A DNA stretch of 64,000 bases from Aquimarina sp. MMG016. Lineage in GTDB: Bacteria > Bacteroidota > Bacteroidia > Flavobacteriales > Flavobacteriaceae. Made by a program: the position numbers and the translations under genes. Below the pieces are notes generated by a model. The model was not told where the DNA came from and searched no databases. It worked only from the letters and a program-made list of their open reading frames with translations. The stretch's first letter is position 1, and each line of letters starts with the position of its first letter. Below are positions 1 through 8,158 of the stretch, piece by piece. The stretch covers positions 62,001 to 126,000 of the forward strand of contig NZ_JAGJEA010000001.1 of assembly GCF_018100805.1 (NCBI RefSeq). Reading direction: 5' to 3'.

Positions 1-16
1 TTATTATTATTCTTTA

Positions 17-41
17 TTCTGAAATCAACTTAATTTCAGAA
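17..41. terminator. Possible hairpin at end of threonine dehydrogenase gene
   Basis: A 9-base perfect inverted repeat (TTCTGAAAT / ATTTCAGAA, 7-base loop) spans the stop codon of the minus-strand dehydrogenase gene. The following minus-strand bases are AT-rich but not a clean T run, so termination is only possible. Confidence 0.3.
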
Positions 42-1028
42 CATTAGTACCTCTCTGTTTTTTGATCCTTTTTTATACTTCTCTTTTAGTTTTTGAATCA
101 TTGTTTCTGTAATCGATTCCAAATCAAATTGAGGCTTCCAGCCCCAGTCATTTCTTGCTGCAGAGTCATCCATTGATTTTGGCCAACTTTCTGCAATATT
201 CTGACGGAAATCTGGTTCATATATCACTTTAAAATCAGGATATAATTTACGAATTTCTGCAACGACTTCTGCAGGAGAAAAGCTAATTCCTGCAATATTA
301 TATGAAGTTCTAAGTTTAACACTTTCTTTTGGAGCATCCATTAACTCTAAAGTAGCTCTAACCGCATCATCCATAAAGATCATAGGCAATGTTGCATCCT
401 CATTCAGAAAACAACTAAACTCTTCTTCTAAAACTGCTTTATGATAGATATCCACTGCATAATCTGTGGTTCCCCCACCTGGTAACGATTGATAACCAAT
501 AACACCAGGATAACGGATCGAACGAACATCTAACCCATATTTCAAGAAATAATACTGCGCCCAGTTTTCACCAGCAGCTTTACTGATTCCATAAACTGTT
601 GAAGGGTTTAGGTATGCATTATTTGGCGTATCATTCAAAGGAGCTTCTTCTCCGAAAACAGCTATGGAACTTGGGAAAAACACCTTGTCAACCTGATTTA
701 ATCTAGAAACTTCAAGAACATTAAAGAATGTCTTCATATTAATATCCCAGGTCTGCAATGGGTTTTCTTCTCCCTTGGCGGAAAGAATTGCAGCCAAATG
801 ATAAATCTGAGTTACTTTATACCGTATAACTACTTCCTCAATTTTATTTCTGTTCGTAGCATCAATGACTTCAAAAATTCCATGAAAATCATCTATTGAC
901 CTTAAATCTGAGGCTATTACTCGTTCTAAACCGAATTTTTGTTGAAGAGATTTTGTCAAAACAGAACCTAATTGTCCGTTTGCTCCAATTACCAATATTA
1001 CTGTTTCTGTATCCATACCAAAAAGCAT
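36..1028 (-). CDS. L-threonine 3-dehydrogenase, SDR (epimerase-like) type
   Basis: NAD-dependent short-chain dehydrogenase/epimerase-family protein of 330 residues. It carries the Rossmann motif GANGQLG at residues 15-21 and the catalytic YGISK (Tyr146, Lys150), with FFPSS just before as the serine region. The overall pattern (short N-terminus, HLAAILSA, substrate segment GGGTTDYAVDIY) matches the epimerase-like L-threonine 3-dehydrogenases known from Flavobacteria and some archaea, which oxidise threonine to 2-amino-3-ketobutyrate. A start at 1016 (MDTETV) is also reasonable because homologues begin close to the Rossmann strand. It is divergent from an Lrp/AsnC regulator across a palindromic intergenic region, consistent with amino-acid-responsive control. 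A generic nucleotide-sugar epimerase is the main alternative. Confidence 0.82.
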   Translation of the reverse strand: MLFGMDTETVILVIGANGQLGSVLTKSLQQKFGLERVIASDLRSIDDFHGIFEVIDATNRNKIEEVVIRYKVTQIYHLAAILSAKGEENPLQTWDINMKTFFNVLEVSRLNQVDKVFFPSSIAVFGEEAPLNDTPNNAYLNPSTVYGISKAAGENWAQYYFLKYGLDVRSIRYPGVIGYQSLPGGGTTDYAVDIYHKAVLEEEFSCFLNEDATLPMIFMDDAVRATLELMDAPKESVKLRTSYNIAGISFSPAEVVAEIRKLYPDFKVIYEPDFRQNIAESWPKSMDDSAARNDWGWKPQFDLESITETMIQKLKEKYKKGSKNREVLMF

Positions 1029-1084
1029 TATTTACTTACTAAAATAAATAATATAGATTTTATAGCCGAATTATATATAAAATT

Positions 1085-1149
1085 AAGTAATTTTTACTTT
1101 TATAAACAAATAATAAAGCTATATTTACTTTTAAACATATTTAAAAGTA
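1085..1149. promoter_or_regulatory. Candidate Lrp/AsnC operator in divergent promoter region
   Basis: Between the threonine dehydrogenase and the Lrp-type regulator there is a perfect 10-base-arm palindrome (TACTTTTAAA at 1126-1135, CATA, TTTAAAAGTA at 1140-1149). A smaller one (AAGTAA at 1085-1090, TTACTT at 1094-1099) precedes it. The half-site TTTACTTTTA occurs at 1093 and 1124, 31 bases apart, close to three helical turns. Phased AT-rich palindromes suit Lrp-family octamers. That the adjacent regulator binds here is inference. Confidence 0.5.
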
Positions 1150-1178
1150 GTTTTTGAAGTAATTTTTTTGACACTATT

Positions 1179-1640
1179 ATGGAACAATTGGATGAAATAG
1201 ATATTACAATACTTAGAATTTTACAGGAAGACTCCAAGAAAACAGCAAAAGAAATTGCAAAAATCCTAAACCTAACCCCTTCTCCAGTATATGAACGAAT
1301 TAGAAGGTTAGAAAAACAAGGGTTCATCAAAAAGTATGTAGCAATCTTGGATAAAAAACTGATCGATCGATCTATTACAACGATCTGCCAGGTTTCTATG
1401 CGATATCATAATGAAGCATTTATCGAAAAATTTGAAGAACAAATTCAGAACCTTCAGGAAGTACAAGAATGCTATCATATGGCTGGACAGGTTGATTTCA
1501 TTCTAAAAATACATACGAAAAGTCTTGAAGAATATCACGATTTTGTCAAAACGAAGCTTTCTAAAATTGAAAACATAGGCGTTTTGAACAGTACTTTTGT
1601 TTTAAAAGAAATTAAACACACTTCAGAATTTTATATTTAA
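1179..1640 (+). CDS. Lrp/AsnC family transcriptional regulator
   Basis: A 153-residue protein with the standard two-domain Lrp layout: an N-terminal winged helix-turn-helix (about residues 5-60, LDEIDITILRILQEDSKKTA... followed by the recognition helix around SPVYERIRRLEKQGFI) and a C-terminal RAM/AsnC ligand-binding domain (about 65-145, including VQECYHMAGQVDFIL). Such proteins form dimers to octamers and respond to amino acids. It is transcribed away from the threonine dehydrogenase, so that gene and its own promoter are the obvious local targets. The ligand cannot be read from the sequence. Confidence 0.92.
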   Translation: MEQLDEIDITILRILQEDSKKTAKEIAKILNLTPSPVYERIRRLEKQGFIKKYVAILDKKLIDRSITTICQVSMRYHNEAFIEKFEEQIQNLQEVQECYHMAGQVDFILKIHTKSLEEYHDFVKTKLSKIENIGVLNSTFVLKEIKHTSEFYI

Positions 1641-1690
1641 ATAAAACATAATTACATCCAAAACTCGTTAGTATACAAAGCCTAATTTTC

Positions 1691-1698
1691 TATTTTTG
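1691..1698 (+). promoter_or_regulatory. Candidate -7 promoter box for gldA
   Basis: TATTTTTG fits the Bacteroidota -7 consensus TAnnTTTG and lies 17 bases before the gldA start codon. No good TTTG -33 box is visible at the right distance, so this is a weak to moderate call. Confidence 0.4.
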
Positions 1699-1715
1699 AT
1701 AAAAAACAATTTTTC

Positions 1716-2615
1716 ATGTCAATTTCAGTATCCAATATAACTAAGCTATATGGCGAGCAAAAAGCATTAAACAATATATCTTTTGAAATTAAACAAGGTG
1801 AAATTGTAGGTTTTTTAGGACCAAACGGAGCTGGCAAATCAACTTTAATGAAAATCCTAACTACGTATTTGGACCCATCAGAAGGTGAAGCTTCTGTAAA
1901 TGATTTTGACATTAACTCTCAACAAAATGAAGTACAAAAAAGCGTAGGATATCTGCCAGAACATAATCCCCTTTATCTGGAAATGTATGTCAGAGAATAT
2001 TTAGCTTTTAATGCTCAAGTATATAAGATTTCTAAATCCCAAATTGAGGAAATCATTAAAATGACCGGACTTACTCCAGAAGCTAATAAAAAAATCAGTC
2101 AACTATCTAAAGGATATAGACAACGTGTAGGCCTAGCTTGTGCTTTATTGCATGATCCAAAAGTTCTGATTTTGGATGAGCCTACCACAGGACTAGACCC
2201 AAATCAATTAGTTGAAATTAGAGAGTTAATCAAGTCAGTAGGGAAAGAAAAAACGGTTTTTCTTTCTACACACATTATGCAAGAGGTAGAGGCTATGTGC
2301 GACCGTGTAATTATTATTCATAAAGGTGAAGTTGTAGCAGATAAAAATCTTAATGAAATGATTGATCAAACTGATCAGATTGTTGAAGTAGAATTTGATT
2401 ATCGAGTGGAAGAAGCATTTCTTTCAAAATTACCTCATACGACTTCTATAAAAAACATTCACGGATTCGTTTATGAACTTACTTTTAATACTACTACAGA
2501 TATGCGTCCAGCAGTTTTTGATTTTGCTCACGATAATGAACTAAAAATTCTTCAGCTATCTAGAAAGAATAAAGACTTAGAAAGCCTGTTTAGAGAGCTT
2601 ACTAAACCTTCTTGA
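1716..2615 (+). CDS. gldA: Gliding motility ABC transporter ATP-binding protein GldA
   Basis: ABC-type ATPase of 299 residues. Walker A GPNGAGKST is at 35-43, the signature is LSKGYRQRVGLA, Walker B ends in LILDEPTTGLDP, and the switch is STHIMQEVE. The length, the N-terminus MSISVSNITKLYGEQKAL and the C-terminal extension after the switch match GldA of Flavobacteriaceae. GldA works with the membrane proteins GldF and GldG in gliding motility and efflux; those partners are not adjacent here. It is monocistronic, and the downstream gene is convergent only 27 bases away. Confidence 0.88.
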   Translation: MSISVSNITKLYGEQKALNNISFEIKQGEIVGFLGPNGAGKSTLMKILTTYLDPSEGEASVNDFDINSQQNEVQKSVGYLPEHNPLYLEMYVREYLAFNAQVYKISKSQIEEIIKMTGLTPEANKKISQLSKGYRQRVGLACALLHDPKVLILDEPTTGLDPNQLVEIRELIKSVGKEKTVFLSTHIMQEVEAMCDRVIIIHKGEVVADKNLNEMIDQTDQIVEVEFDYRVEEAFLSKLPHTTSIKNIHGFVYELTFNTTTDMRPAVFDFAHDNELKILQLSRKNKDLESLFRELTKPS

Positions 2616-2642
2616 TTATTAAACAGACATAATGCCCCTTAC

Positions 2643-3047
2643 TTAGCTTACCTCCTGAATATCACTTAAAATATCTTTTAACTTTTGAACAGTAACAGGC
2701 TTAACAATATAATCACTCACCCGTTCATAGGACTTGGCTTTTAATGTATCTTCTGGATCAACTGATGAAGAAACAATATAAATCATTATCTTCTTTTTAC
2801 ACGGGATTTTAATAAACTCATCTAAAAACTGCCACCCGTCAAGTATTGGCATATTTAAATCTAAAAGAATAACATCCGGTAATTTTTCATGAGCAGAGAT
2901 AATAGCTTTTAAATTATTTAGAGCTTCGTTTCCATTACGAAACACCATAACGCTCTCACAAAAACCAATAAGTTCCATTATTTTTTTAACCCCAAATACA
3001 AAAATAGGGTCATCATCAATAATACACGCTATATCAATTTTCCTCAT
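2643..3047 (-). CDS. Single-domain response regulator
   Basis: A 134-residue protein consisting of only a receiver domain. The acidic pocket is DDD at 11-13, the phospho-acceptor Asp63 is in LLDLNMP, and the conserved Lys116 is in VKP. There is no output domain, so it must act by protein contact or phosphotransfer. Its start overlaps the end of the upstream histidine kinase gene by 14 bases, implying translational coupling and a cognate pair. Receivers of this size following a PAS-rich kinase are common in Flavobacteria. The function is unknown. Confidence 0.9.
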   Translation of the reverse strand: MRKIDIACIIDDDPIFVFGVKKIMELIGFCESVMVFRNGNEALNNLKAIISAHEKLPDVILLDLNMPILDGWQFLDEFIKIPCKKKIMIYIVSSSVDPEDTLKAKSYERVSDYIVKPVTVQKLKDILSDIQEVS

Positions 3048-4956
3048 GCTTCATATAAATTTTAAAGATCGTACCTTTATCTACTTCACTTTCAACTTCA
3101 ATTTTTCCTCCCATAGCTTCGACTTGATTTTTCGTAATAAATAACCCTATACCTCTGGCTTCTTTATTATTGTGAAAAGTCTTATACATCCCAAATAGCT
3201 TTGAACGATGCTTTTTTAGATCGATCCCTAATCCATTATCTTCAACACATAGAACAGTATAACCTGTTTCTGTATAAGAACTAAGAATAACGTAACTATC
3301 TCTATGATCAGATCTATATCGAATTCCATTAGTAATAAAATTAAGTAGAATACTATCTAAGTATGCCGGAATACCTAATATTCTAGCATCTGTTCCTACT
3401 TCATTCTTAATAGTGACATTATTTTCGATTGCTAAAGCTGAAACACTCTCCATAGTTTTATCAATTGCTTCATTTAGATTTAAAACCGTTAAATTCTCAT
3501 CTACTGAAGTATTCATAAGAACAACCTCATTAAGATGTGTAATCGTTTCCGAAAGATGTTCTGACGCAGTTTTAAATAACTTTATAATTTCGTCATCTTC
3601 AATTCCAGGATTTTCCTGAACGAACAAATCCAATAGCATTTCGAAATTACCAGAATGTGATTTTAGATTATGCGAAACAATATGAGCAAAATTCCGAAGT
3701 CTTTTGTTTTGATCTTCTGCAACGGCCAACAATGATTTTAATTCTTCTTCTCGCTTAATTTTAGTGATATCAGACATGTGGATAATAACCCCTCCAACCT
3801 CATTTTCATATGTATACCAAGGGCTAAATTCCCATGATAACCATTGTGTCGAACCATCTACATTTTTAATTTGCTCCTCATTATTTTTAATTACTTCACC
3901 CTGCAGACATTTCTCATGGCTAGTTTTCCACCTGTTACCTATTTCTGGTAAAACACTATAATAAGATTTTCCAATTATATCAGTATCATTAATTTTAAAA
4001 ACATTAAACCACTCTTGAGAAGCAGCCAAATACTTCATTTCTTCATCAAACATAGCTATTGCAGTAGGTGCTTGTTGAATAAATGATTTATTACGTTCAT
4101 AATCTTTTTTATTGTCTGTGATTTCTTGATGTGACCCGACCATCCATTCAGGATTTCCATCTTTATCCCAACTCACTACTTTACCCTTATCTAAAACCCA
4201 AATATAATACCCATGACGATGCAGCATTCTTGCTTCGCATTCATATACGGGTGTTTTTCCAGAAAAATGATCTTGAAGTAGTGCATTCGATTTTTCCAAA
4301 TCTCTAGGATCTGCGTGATTCATCCAGGTATTTATTGAAATAGGTTTCAATTCTTCTAATGAATAGCCAATAATCTCTGCCCAACGTTCGTTAAAAATAG
4401 TTTCCCCGGTTTTAACATTCCATTGCCATGTACCTAAATCTGTGCCATCTATTACCTGTTTAAAAAAAGCTGATTTTAACTTTAACTCCTCTTCTTTTTC
4501 CTTGATTTCGGTTATATCAGTATGTGCACCTAGCATCTTTGTTGGCTTGCCATAATCATCTCTTAATATAATTCCTCTACAACGAATCCAGACCGTATGT
4601 CCTAACTTATGACGGTACCTTACAATTTGATCATAAGGGCAAGAAGGGTCTTCAGAATGTTTTGCAAAATTGGCATAGACATGCTTTAAATCTTCAGAAA
4701 ATATAATATCCTGCCAGGAAGATGCTTTATGAGGCATTTGATTGGGATCATAACCTAGTGTTGTCCAAAATTTGGCATTCATCCACTCGTTTTCTGGTTC
4801 CTTTAAATCCCAAAACCATAATCCATCCAAAGCAGCTTCTTGCAAAAAATCAAATAATCCACTATCTTTTTTTATTAGGCTGTATAATTCTTTTTTCAGG
4901 TAATTTTCTTCTTTACCCATTAAGGAACTTCCTAAAATCTTTTGACCTTCTTTCAT
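3034..4956 (-). CDS. Multi-PAS sensor histidine kinase
   Basis: A 640-residue cytoplasmic kinase with no membrane segment or signal peptide. Three PAS/PAC modules occupy about residues 30-155, 160-280 and 285-405 (repeated features such as WMNAKFWTTLGYDP, IFNERWAEIIGYSLEEL and PAC endings GAHTDITEIK, GSHQEITDNK, IIHMSDITKIK). The dimerisation/phospho-acceptor region follows (HIVSHNLKSHSGN), then the ATPase domain with N box LLNFITNGIRYR, G1 VEDNGLGIDL and G2 ARGIGLFITK. Multiple PAS domains suggest sensing of small intracellular signals or redox/light state. The partner is the overlapping receiver protein downstream. Confidence 0.9.
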   Translation of the reverse strand: MKEGQKILGSSLMGKEENYLKKELYSLIKKDSGLFDFLQEAALDGLWFWDLKEPENEWMNAKFWTTLGYDPNQMPHKASSWQDIIFSEDLKHVYANFAKHSEDPSCPYDQIVRYRHKLGHTVWIRCRGIILRDDYGKPTKMLGAHTDITEIKEKEEELKLKSAFFKQVIDGTDLGTWQWNVKTGETIFNERWAEIIGYSLEELKPISINTWMNHADPRDLEKSNALLQDHFSGKTPVYECEARMLHRHGYYIWVLDKGKVVSWDKDGNPEWMVGSHQEITDNKKDYERNKSFIQQAPTAIAMFDEEMKYLAASQEWFNVFKINDTDIIGKSYYSVLPEIGNRWKTSHEKCLQGEVIKNNEEQIKNVDGSTQWLSWEFSPWYTYENEVGGVIIHMSDITKIKREEELKSLLAVAEDQNKRLRNFAHIVSHNLKSHSGNFEMLLDLFVQENPGIEDDEIIKLFKTASEHLSETITHLNEVVLMNTSVDENLTVLNLNEAIDKTMESVSALAIENNVTIKNEVGTDARILGIPAYLDSILLNFITNGIRYRSDHRDSYVILSSYTETGYTVLCVEDNGLGIDLKKHRSKLFGMYKTFHNNKEARGIGLFITKNQVEAMGGKIEVESEVDKGTIFKIYMKHEEN

Positions 4957-5134
4957 TCTATTTGTCCTTAAAGAGATTGTTTACGAGGGAATTATAAATG
5001 TATGAATAATCCCAAAGAACCAACCCTCTTAAAACCACAGTATTTATATGCTTTTACCACAACCTTTAATGAAGATTTAGAAAGTTTATCTACGGAATTA
5101 ACCACAAACCCTTTAACTAAATTAGGTTAGACGG

Positions 5135-5160
5135 TAAAAAATCTCAGCCTAAGCTAAGAT
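5135..5160 (-). terminator. Rho-independent terminator after the adhesin-like lipoprotein gene
   Basis: On the minus strand, ATCTTAGC / GCTGAGAT forms an 8-base stem with one mismatch and a 4-base loop, followed directly by TTTTTT. It lies 6 bases past the end of the lipoprotein gene and before the kinase gene. Confidence 0.65.
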
Positions 5161-5166
5161 GACAAG

Positions 5167-5916
5167 TCATTGAAATATGAGTCGACCAGTAAAAAACTCT
5201 TGTACCTCAATAATAGAAGGTCTATTAACGGAGATTACATCGCCTGTGCTACGAATTTCGCCTTTAATCGATTGCTGAGGATTCACTATAATTTTATTAG
5301 TCCCCCGGTGAAAAAAAGTTACATTTTGAGCTATTAGATCAGCTCCTTCAAATCTTCCGGTACCAGAAAAGAAACCTACACTAAGCCTCTCTGTTTCTCC
5401 CGAGATAAAAAATGAAGCAATACTATTAGCCACCACGCGAATCTCTTGGTTATTGACATGTATGCGAAATGTTCCTGTAAGGTTACCATCGTTATCTTCG
5501 TTAAAATCCTCTGATAACAATCTTAATGAAGGATATGTCAATACACCATCAGAAGAAATATCAAACTGTGTAGCACTTCTAATTTCAGTAATATTTGGAG
5601 CCGTCACAAACACCTTTGTCTGATTAAAGCTTCTTACCAAATTACAGTCATTGGTATTATCCAAAATTAATCGATTACTTTCTACGCGTGCTGAAACCTC
5701 ATCGATTAGATTATCTCCACTTTCAATAACAACTTTGGTTATTGATCCTTCTTTTAAAATTAATTCTACATTAGGGTTCACCAGTATTCTTGTGAAATCA
5801 GGAACCTCAACTTCTTTAGTAACTATATCTCCTGTTCTTTGGAAGCAATCAGGAGCATTCTCAGTATCACAACTAAAAAAAACTACTGCAAATATGATGT
5901 AGTACAACTTCTTCAT
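5167..5916 (-). CDS. DUF2807 (GIN-domain) adhesin-like lipoprotein
   Basis: A 249-residue secreted protein with a lipoprotein signal (MKKLYYIIFAVVFFSC, Cys16). The body, beginning around residue 35 with VEVPDFTRILVNPNVELILKEG, matches the head GIN/DUF2807 domain: a right-handed beta-helix of repeating short strands (RSATQFDISSDG, GTGRFEGADL). Such proteins are thought to sit on the cell envelope; their biochemical role is not established. Its first codons overlap the last 4 bases of the upstream PagL-like gene (ATGA), so the two are almost certainly co-translated. Confidence 0.82.
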   Translation of the reverse strand: MKKLYYIIFAVVFFSCDTENAPDCFQRTGDIVTKEVEVPDFTRILVNPNVELILKEGSITKVVIESGDNLIDEVSARVESNRLILDNTNDCNLVRSFNQTKVFVTAPNITEIRSATQFDISSDGVLTYPSLRLLSEDFNEDNDGNLTGTFRIHVNNQEIRVVANSIASFFISGETERLSVGFFSGTGRFEGADLIAQNVTFFHRGTNKIIVNPQQSIKGEIRSTGDVISVNRPSIIEVQEFFTGRLIFQ

Positions 5917-7007
5917 AATCTATATCCTATTGAAAATTCTACTGCTTCTGCTTTTGCTGCATGTGATCTTACCGTAACAGATCCAAATATATTCTTATTA
6001 AAATAATATCTTGACCCTATTCTATTATATACCTGTCCTTCAAAATCATAAGGATAATATACATAATACCCCAATTGTGTCAATACTGATAATTTATTGA
6101 TCCTTAGTTCGTGACCTAAAAACAGCCCTATCCTTTTAGAATCTTCATCTCCGGTTGTTCCATCATCAAAATCACCGGTTGACCTAAAATCGATAAATCT
6201 TTCCAGTGCTTCAGAGAAAAACAATTCTGCTCCCAATTGAATTGCACTCTTTTTGTTTAATCGCTTATCAGCAAAAGCTCCAATTGTATAAAAAGGTAAT
6301 TGTCCAGATCCCACAACATCACTTTCATTAATCCCTCCACGAACTAGAAAACCAAAACCGATTGGCTCAGTTCCCTTGACTGCTCCTTTTTCTTTTTCGA
6401 TGTATTCTGGTAATTTACTATCTAATCTATAATTCGCCCCAATATTAAAAACAAATGTATTTGTACTCTTGTTTGGAGCTTTGAAATTAGCATTAGAATA
6501 ATGAATAACACCCATACCTGCTTGCAAGCCCAAACCGCCTATAATATTTTCTTTTCTATAATTCAGAAATGCAATAGTAGAGCTTAACAAATGCGTACCG
6601 TAAGCCACATTCCTAAAATTTTCATCCTGGTCATATGGGTTAGTAGTATATGCAATTCCCTGGCCTATTTTCAACATCAATGATCTTTTCAAGAAATAAA
6701 AATTATAATGTGCATAGAGCCCAAAATTCTCTCCTAAAAACTCATTATCCAAATCCTGATAAATAAACGATACGCCGTAATCCGGAGAATTATATAATCG
6801 TTGCCATTCTTTATTGCCAAAAGTTTTTCGATTAGCAGAAACAATAACTCCAGATGGATGACCAGTTATCAAATGTGATATATCTGGATTATGCTTCAGG
6901 ATAGTACCATAGAAGTTATTGACATCAAAACTATAATACTTTTTATCTTCCTGAGCATAAACAATACAATTAAGAAGAACCAGTATGAAACAAAGTCTTT
7001 TTTTCAT
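5913..7007 (-). CDS. Acyloxyacyl hydrolase / PagL-like outer-membrane protein
   Basis: A 364-residue outer-membrane beta-barrel protein with a signal peptide ending near AQED. Around residue 167 the segment HYSNANFKAPN fits the PagL family active-site pattern (His-x-Ser-Asn), which in LpxR/PagL enzymes removes an acyl chain from lipid A. The protein is about twice as long as enterobacterial PagL, as in other Bacteroidota members annotated as acyloxyacyl hydrolase. It begins 45 bases after metF and overlaps the GIN-domain lipoprotein by 4 bases. Read-through from the SAM-controlled metH/metF operon is possible because no terminator is visible between metF and this gene. Confidence 0.72.
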   Translation of the reverse strand: MKKRLCFILVLLNCIVYAQEDKKYYSFDVNNFYGTILKHNPDISHLITGHPSGVIVSANRKTFGNKEWQRLYNSPDYGVSFIYQDLDNEFLGENFGLYAHYNFYFLKRSLMLKIGQGIAYTTNPYDQDENFRNVAYGTHLLSSTIAFLNYRKENIIGGLGLQAGMGVIHYSNANFKAPNKSTNTFVFNIGANYRLDSKLPEYIEKEKGAVKGTEPIGFGFLVRGGINESDVVGSGQLPFYTIGAFADKRLNKKSAIQLGAELFFSEALERFIDFRSTGDFDDGTTGDEDSKRIGLFLGHELRINKLSVLTQLGYYVYYPYDFEGQVYNRIGSRYYFNKNIFGSVTVRSHAAKAEAVEFSIGYRL

Positions 7008-7052
7008 TCCGGCAAATGTAGTAATACCTTTTTAAATATCTTCTTGGTTTGC

Positions 7053-8006
7053 TTAGAATACCTCTGCTGCTATCTTTTTAATATTATCAGACTTCCCCAT
7101 CGAATAATAATGTAAAACTGGAACTCCATATTCCATCAACTCTCTGGACTGCTGAATAGCAAACTCAATCCCAACCTCTCTAACCGCTTTATTTGTTTTG
7201 CAACCTTCTACAGCTCTTACTAATTCATCAGGCATATCGAGTTTAAATACTTGAGGTAATAGCTGTAAATGACGTTGTACAGCAACAGGTTTTATACCAG
7301 GAATTATAGGCACATCAATCCCAGCTTCTTTGGCTTTTTCTACAAAAGCAAAGTATCTTTTATTATCAAAAAACATCTGAGTTACCACATAATCAGCTCC
7401 AGCATCTACTTTTTCTTTTAATCTTCTAATATCTGAATCCATAGAAGGTGCTTCCATATGTTTTTCGGGATAACCTGCTACACCAACACAAAAGTCAGAT
7501 TGATTATCACTCTCAATTACTTCATGAAGAAATTGTCCTTTGTTCATATTCACAATCTGTTCTACCAATTCATTCGCATAGCAATGTCCTCCTTCTGTTG
7601 GTTTGAAATATTTTTCTTCTTTCATTGCATCACCCCTAAGAGCCATCACATTATCAATACCTAAATAATGACAATCCACAAGTAAATATTCTGTTTCTTC
7701 TTTGGTAAATCCACCACACAACACGTGTGGAATAGTATCCACATTATATTTATGTTTTATCGAAGCACAGATCCCCACAGTTCCAGGTCGCATACGAGTC
7801 AATTTTTTATCCAAAAGACCATCTCTATCAATATAGATAAATTCTTCTCTAGATGTAGTTACATCTATAAAAGGAGGATTAAATTCCATCAAAGGATCAA
7901 TATTATCATAAAGTTCCTGTATGCTTCTTCCTTTCTGTGGTGGTATTAATTCAAAAGAGAATAGTGTTTTTCCTTTTGCTTTTTTTATATGGTCTGTTAC
8001 TTTCAT
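7053..8006 (-). CDS. metF: 5,10-methylenetetrahydrofolate reductase
   Basis: A 317-residue FAD-dependent TIM-barrel enzyme reducing methylene-THF to methyl-THF, the methyl donor for MetH. Family features include FSFELIPPQKG near the N-terminus, HVLCGGFTKEETEYLL, the LRGD region (NVMALRGDA) and GADYVVTQMFFDNKRYF with PIIPGIKPV. The length is slightly above the E. coli enzyme. It is the third gene of the SAM-I riboswitch operon, 152 bases downstream of the metH C-terminal gene; that gap holds a structured repeat and a short GC-rich hairpin. Confidence 0.95.
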   Translation of the reverse strand: MKVTDHIKKAKGKTLFSFELIPPQKGRSIQELYDNIDPLMEFNPPFIDVTTSREEFIYIDRDGLLDKKLTRMRPGTVGICASIKHKYNVDTIPHVLCGGFTKEETEYLLVDCHYLGIDNVMALRGDAMKEEKYFKPTEGGHCYANELVEQIVNMNKGQFLHEVIESDNQSDFCVGVAGYPEKHMEAPSMDSDIRRLKEKVDAGADYVVTQMFFDNKRYFAFVEKAKEAGIDVPIIPGIKPVAVQRHLQLLPQVFKLDMPDELVRAVEGCKTNKAVREVGIEFAIQQSRELMEYGVPVLHYYSMGKSDNIKKIAAEVF

Positions 8007-8048
8007 TTTTAAGTTTATAATTCTTAGATGGTATTTTATTTATTTTGA

Positions 8049-8117
8049 CGTGCCCTTCGTTACACTTCGGTCGGGCTATCCGCGCTACATGGTAGCTTGC
8101 TTCTATCCCTCACGCAA
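8049..8117. repeat. Structured intergenic repeat, copy 1 (degenerate)
   Basis: This stretch contains TCGGGCTATCCGC, then the hairpin GCTAC-ATG-GTAGC, then TTGCTTCTATCCCTCACGCA. The same order of blocks occurs at 25051-25199 (TCGGGCTTTCTGC, long hairpin, GCCGCTTCAATCCCTAACGCA), in the same strand orientation. Its GC content is clearly above the surroundings. It lies between metH and metF, antisense to their transcription. It is a dispersed palindromic-type element; its class is unknown. Confidence 0.6.
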
Positions 8118-8128
8118 CACCTCCCTAA

Positions 8129-8144
8129 CCCTCCTCAAGGAGGG
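8129..8144. terminator. Short GC-rich hairpin between metH and metF
   Basis: CCCTCC-TCAA-GGAGGG is a perfect 6-base stem with a 4-base loop just past the metH stop codon. There is no T run, so it may act as an mRNA-stabilising or attenuating hairpin rather than a full terminator. Confidence 0.4.
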
Positions 8145-8158
8145 AATAGAAATAATGT

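Noticed and set aside
1682..1912. Minus-strand open frame opposite the gldA start
   Set aside because: It is a shadow of the ABC ATPase frame, with no domain and no start context.
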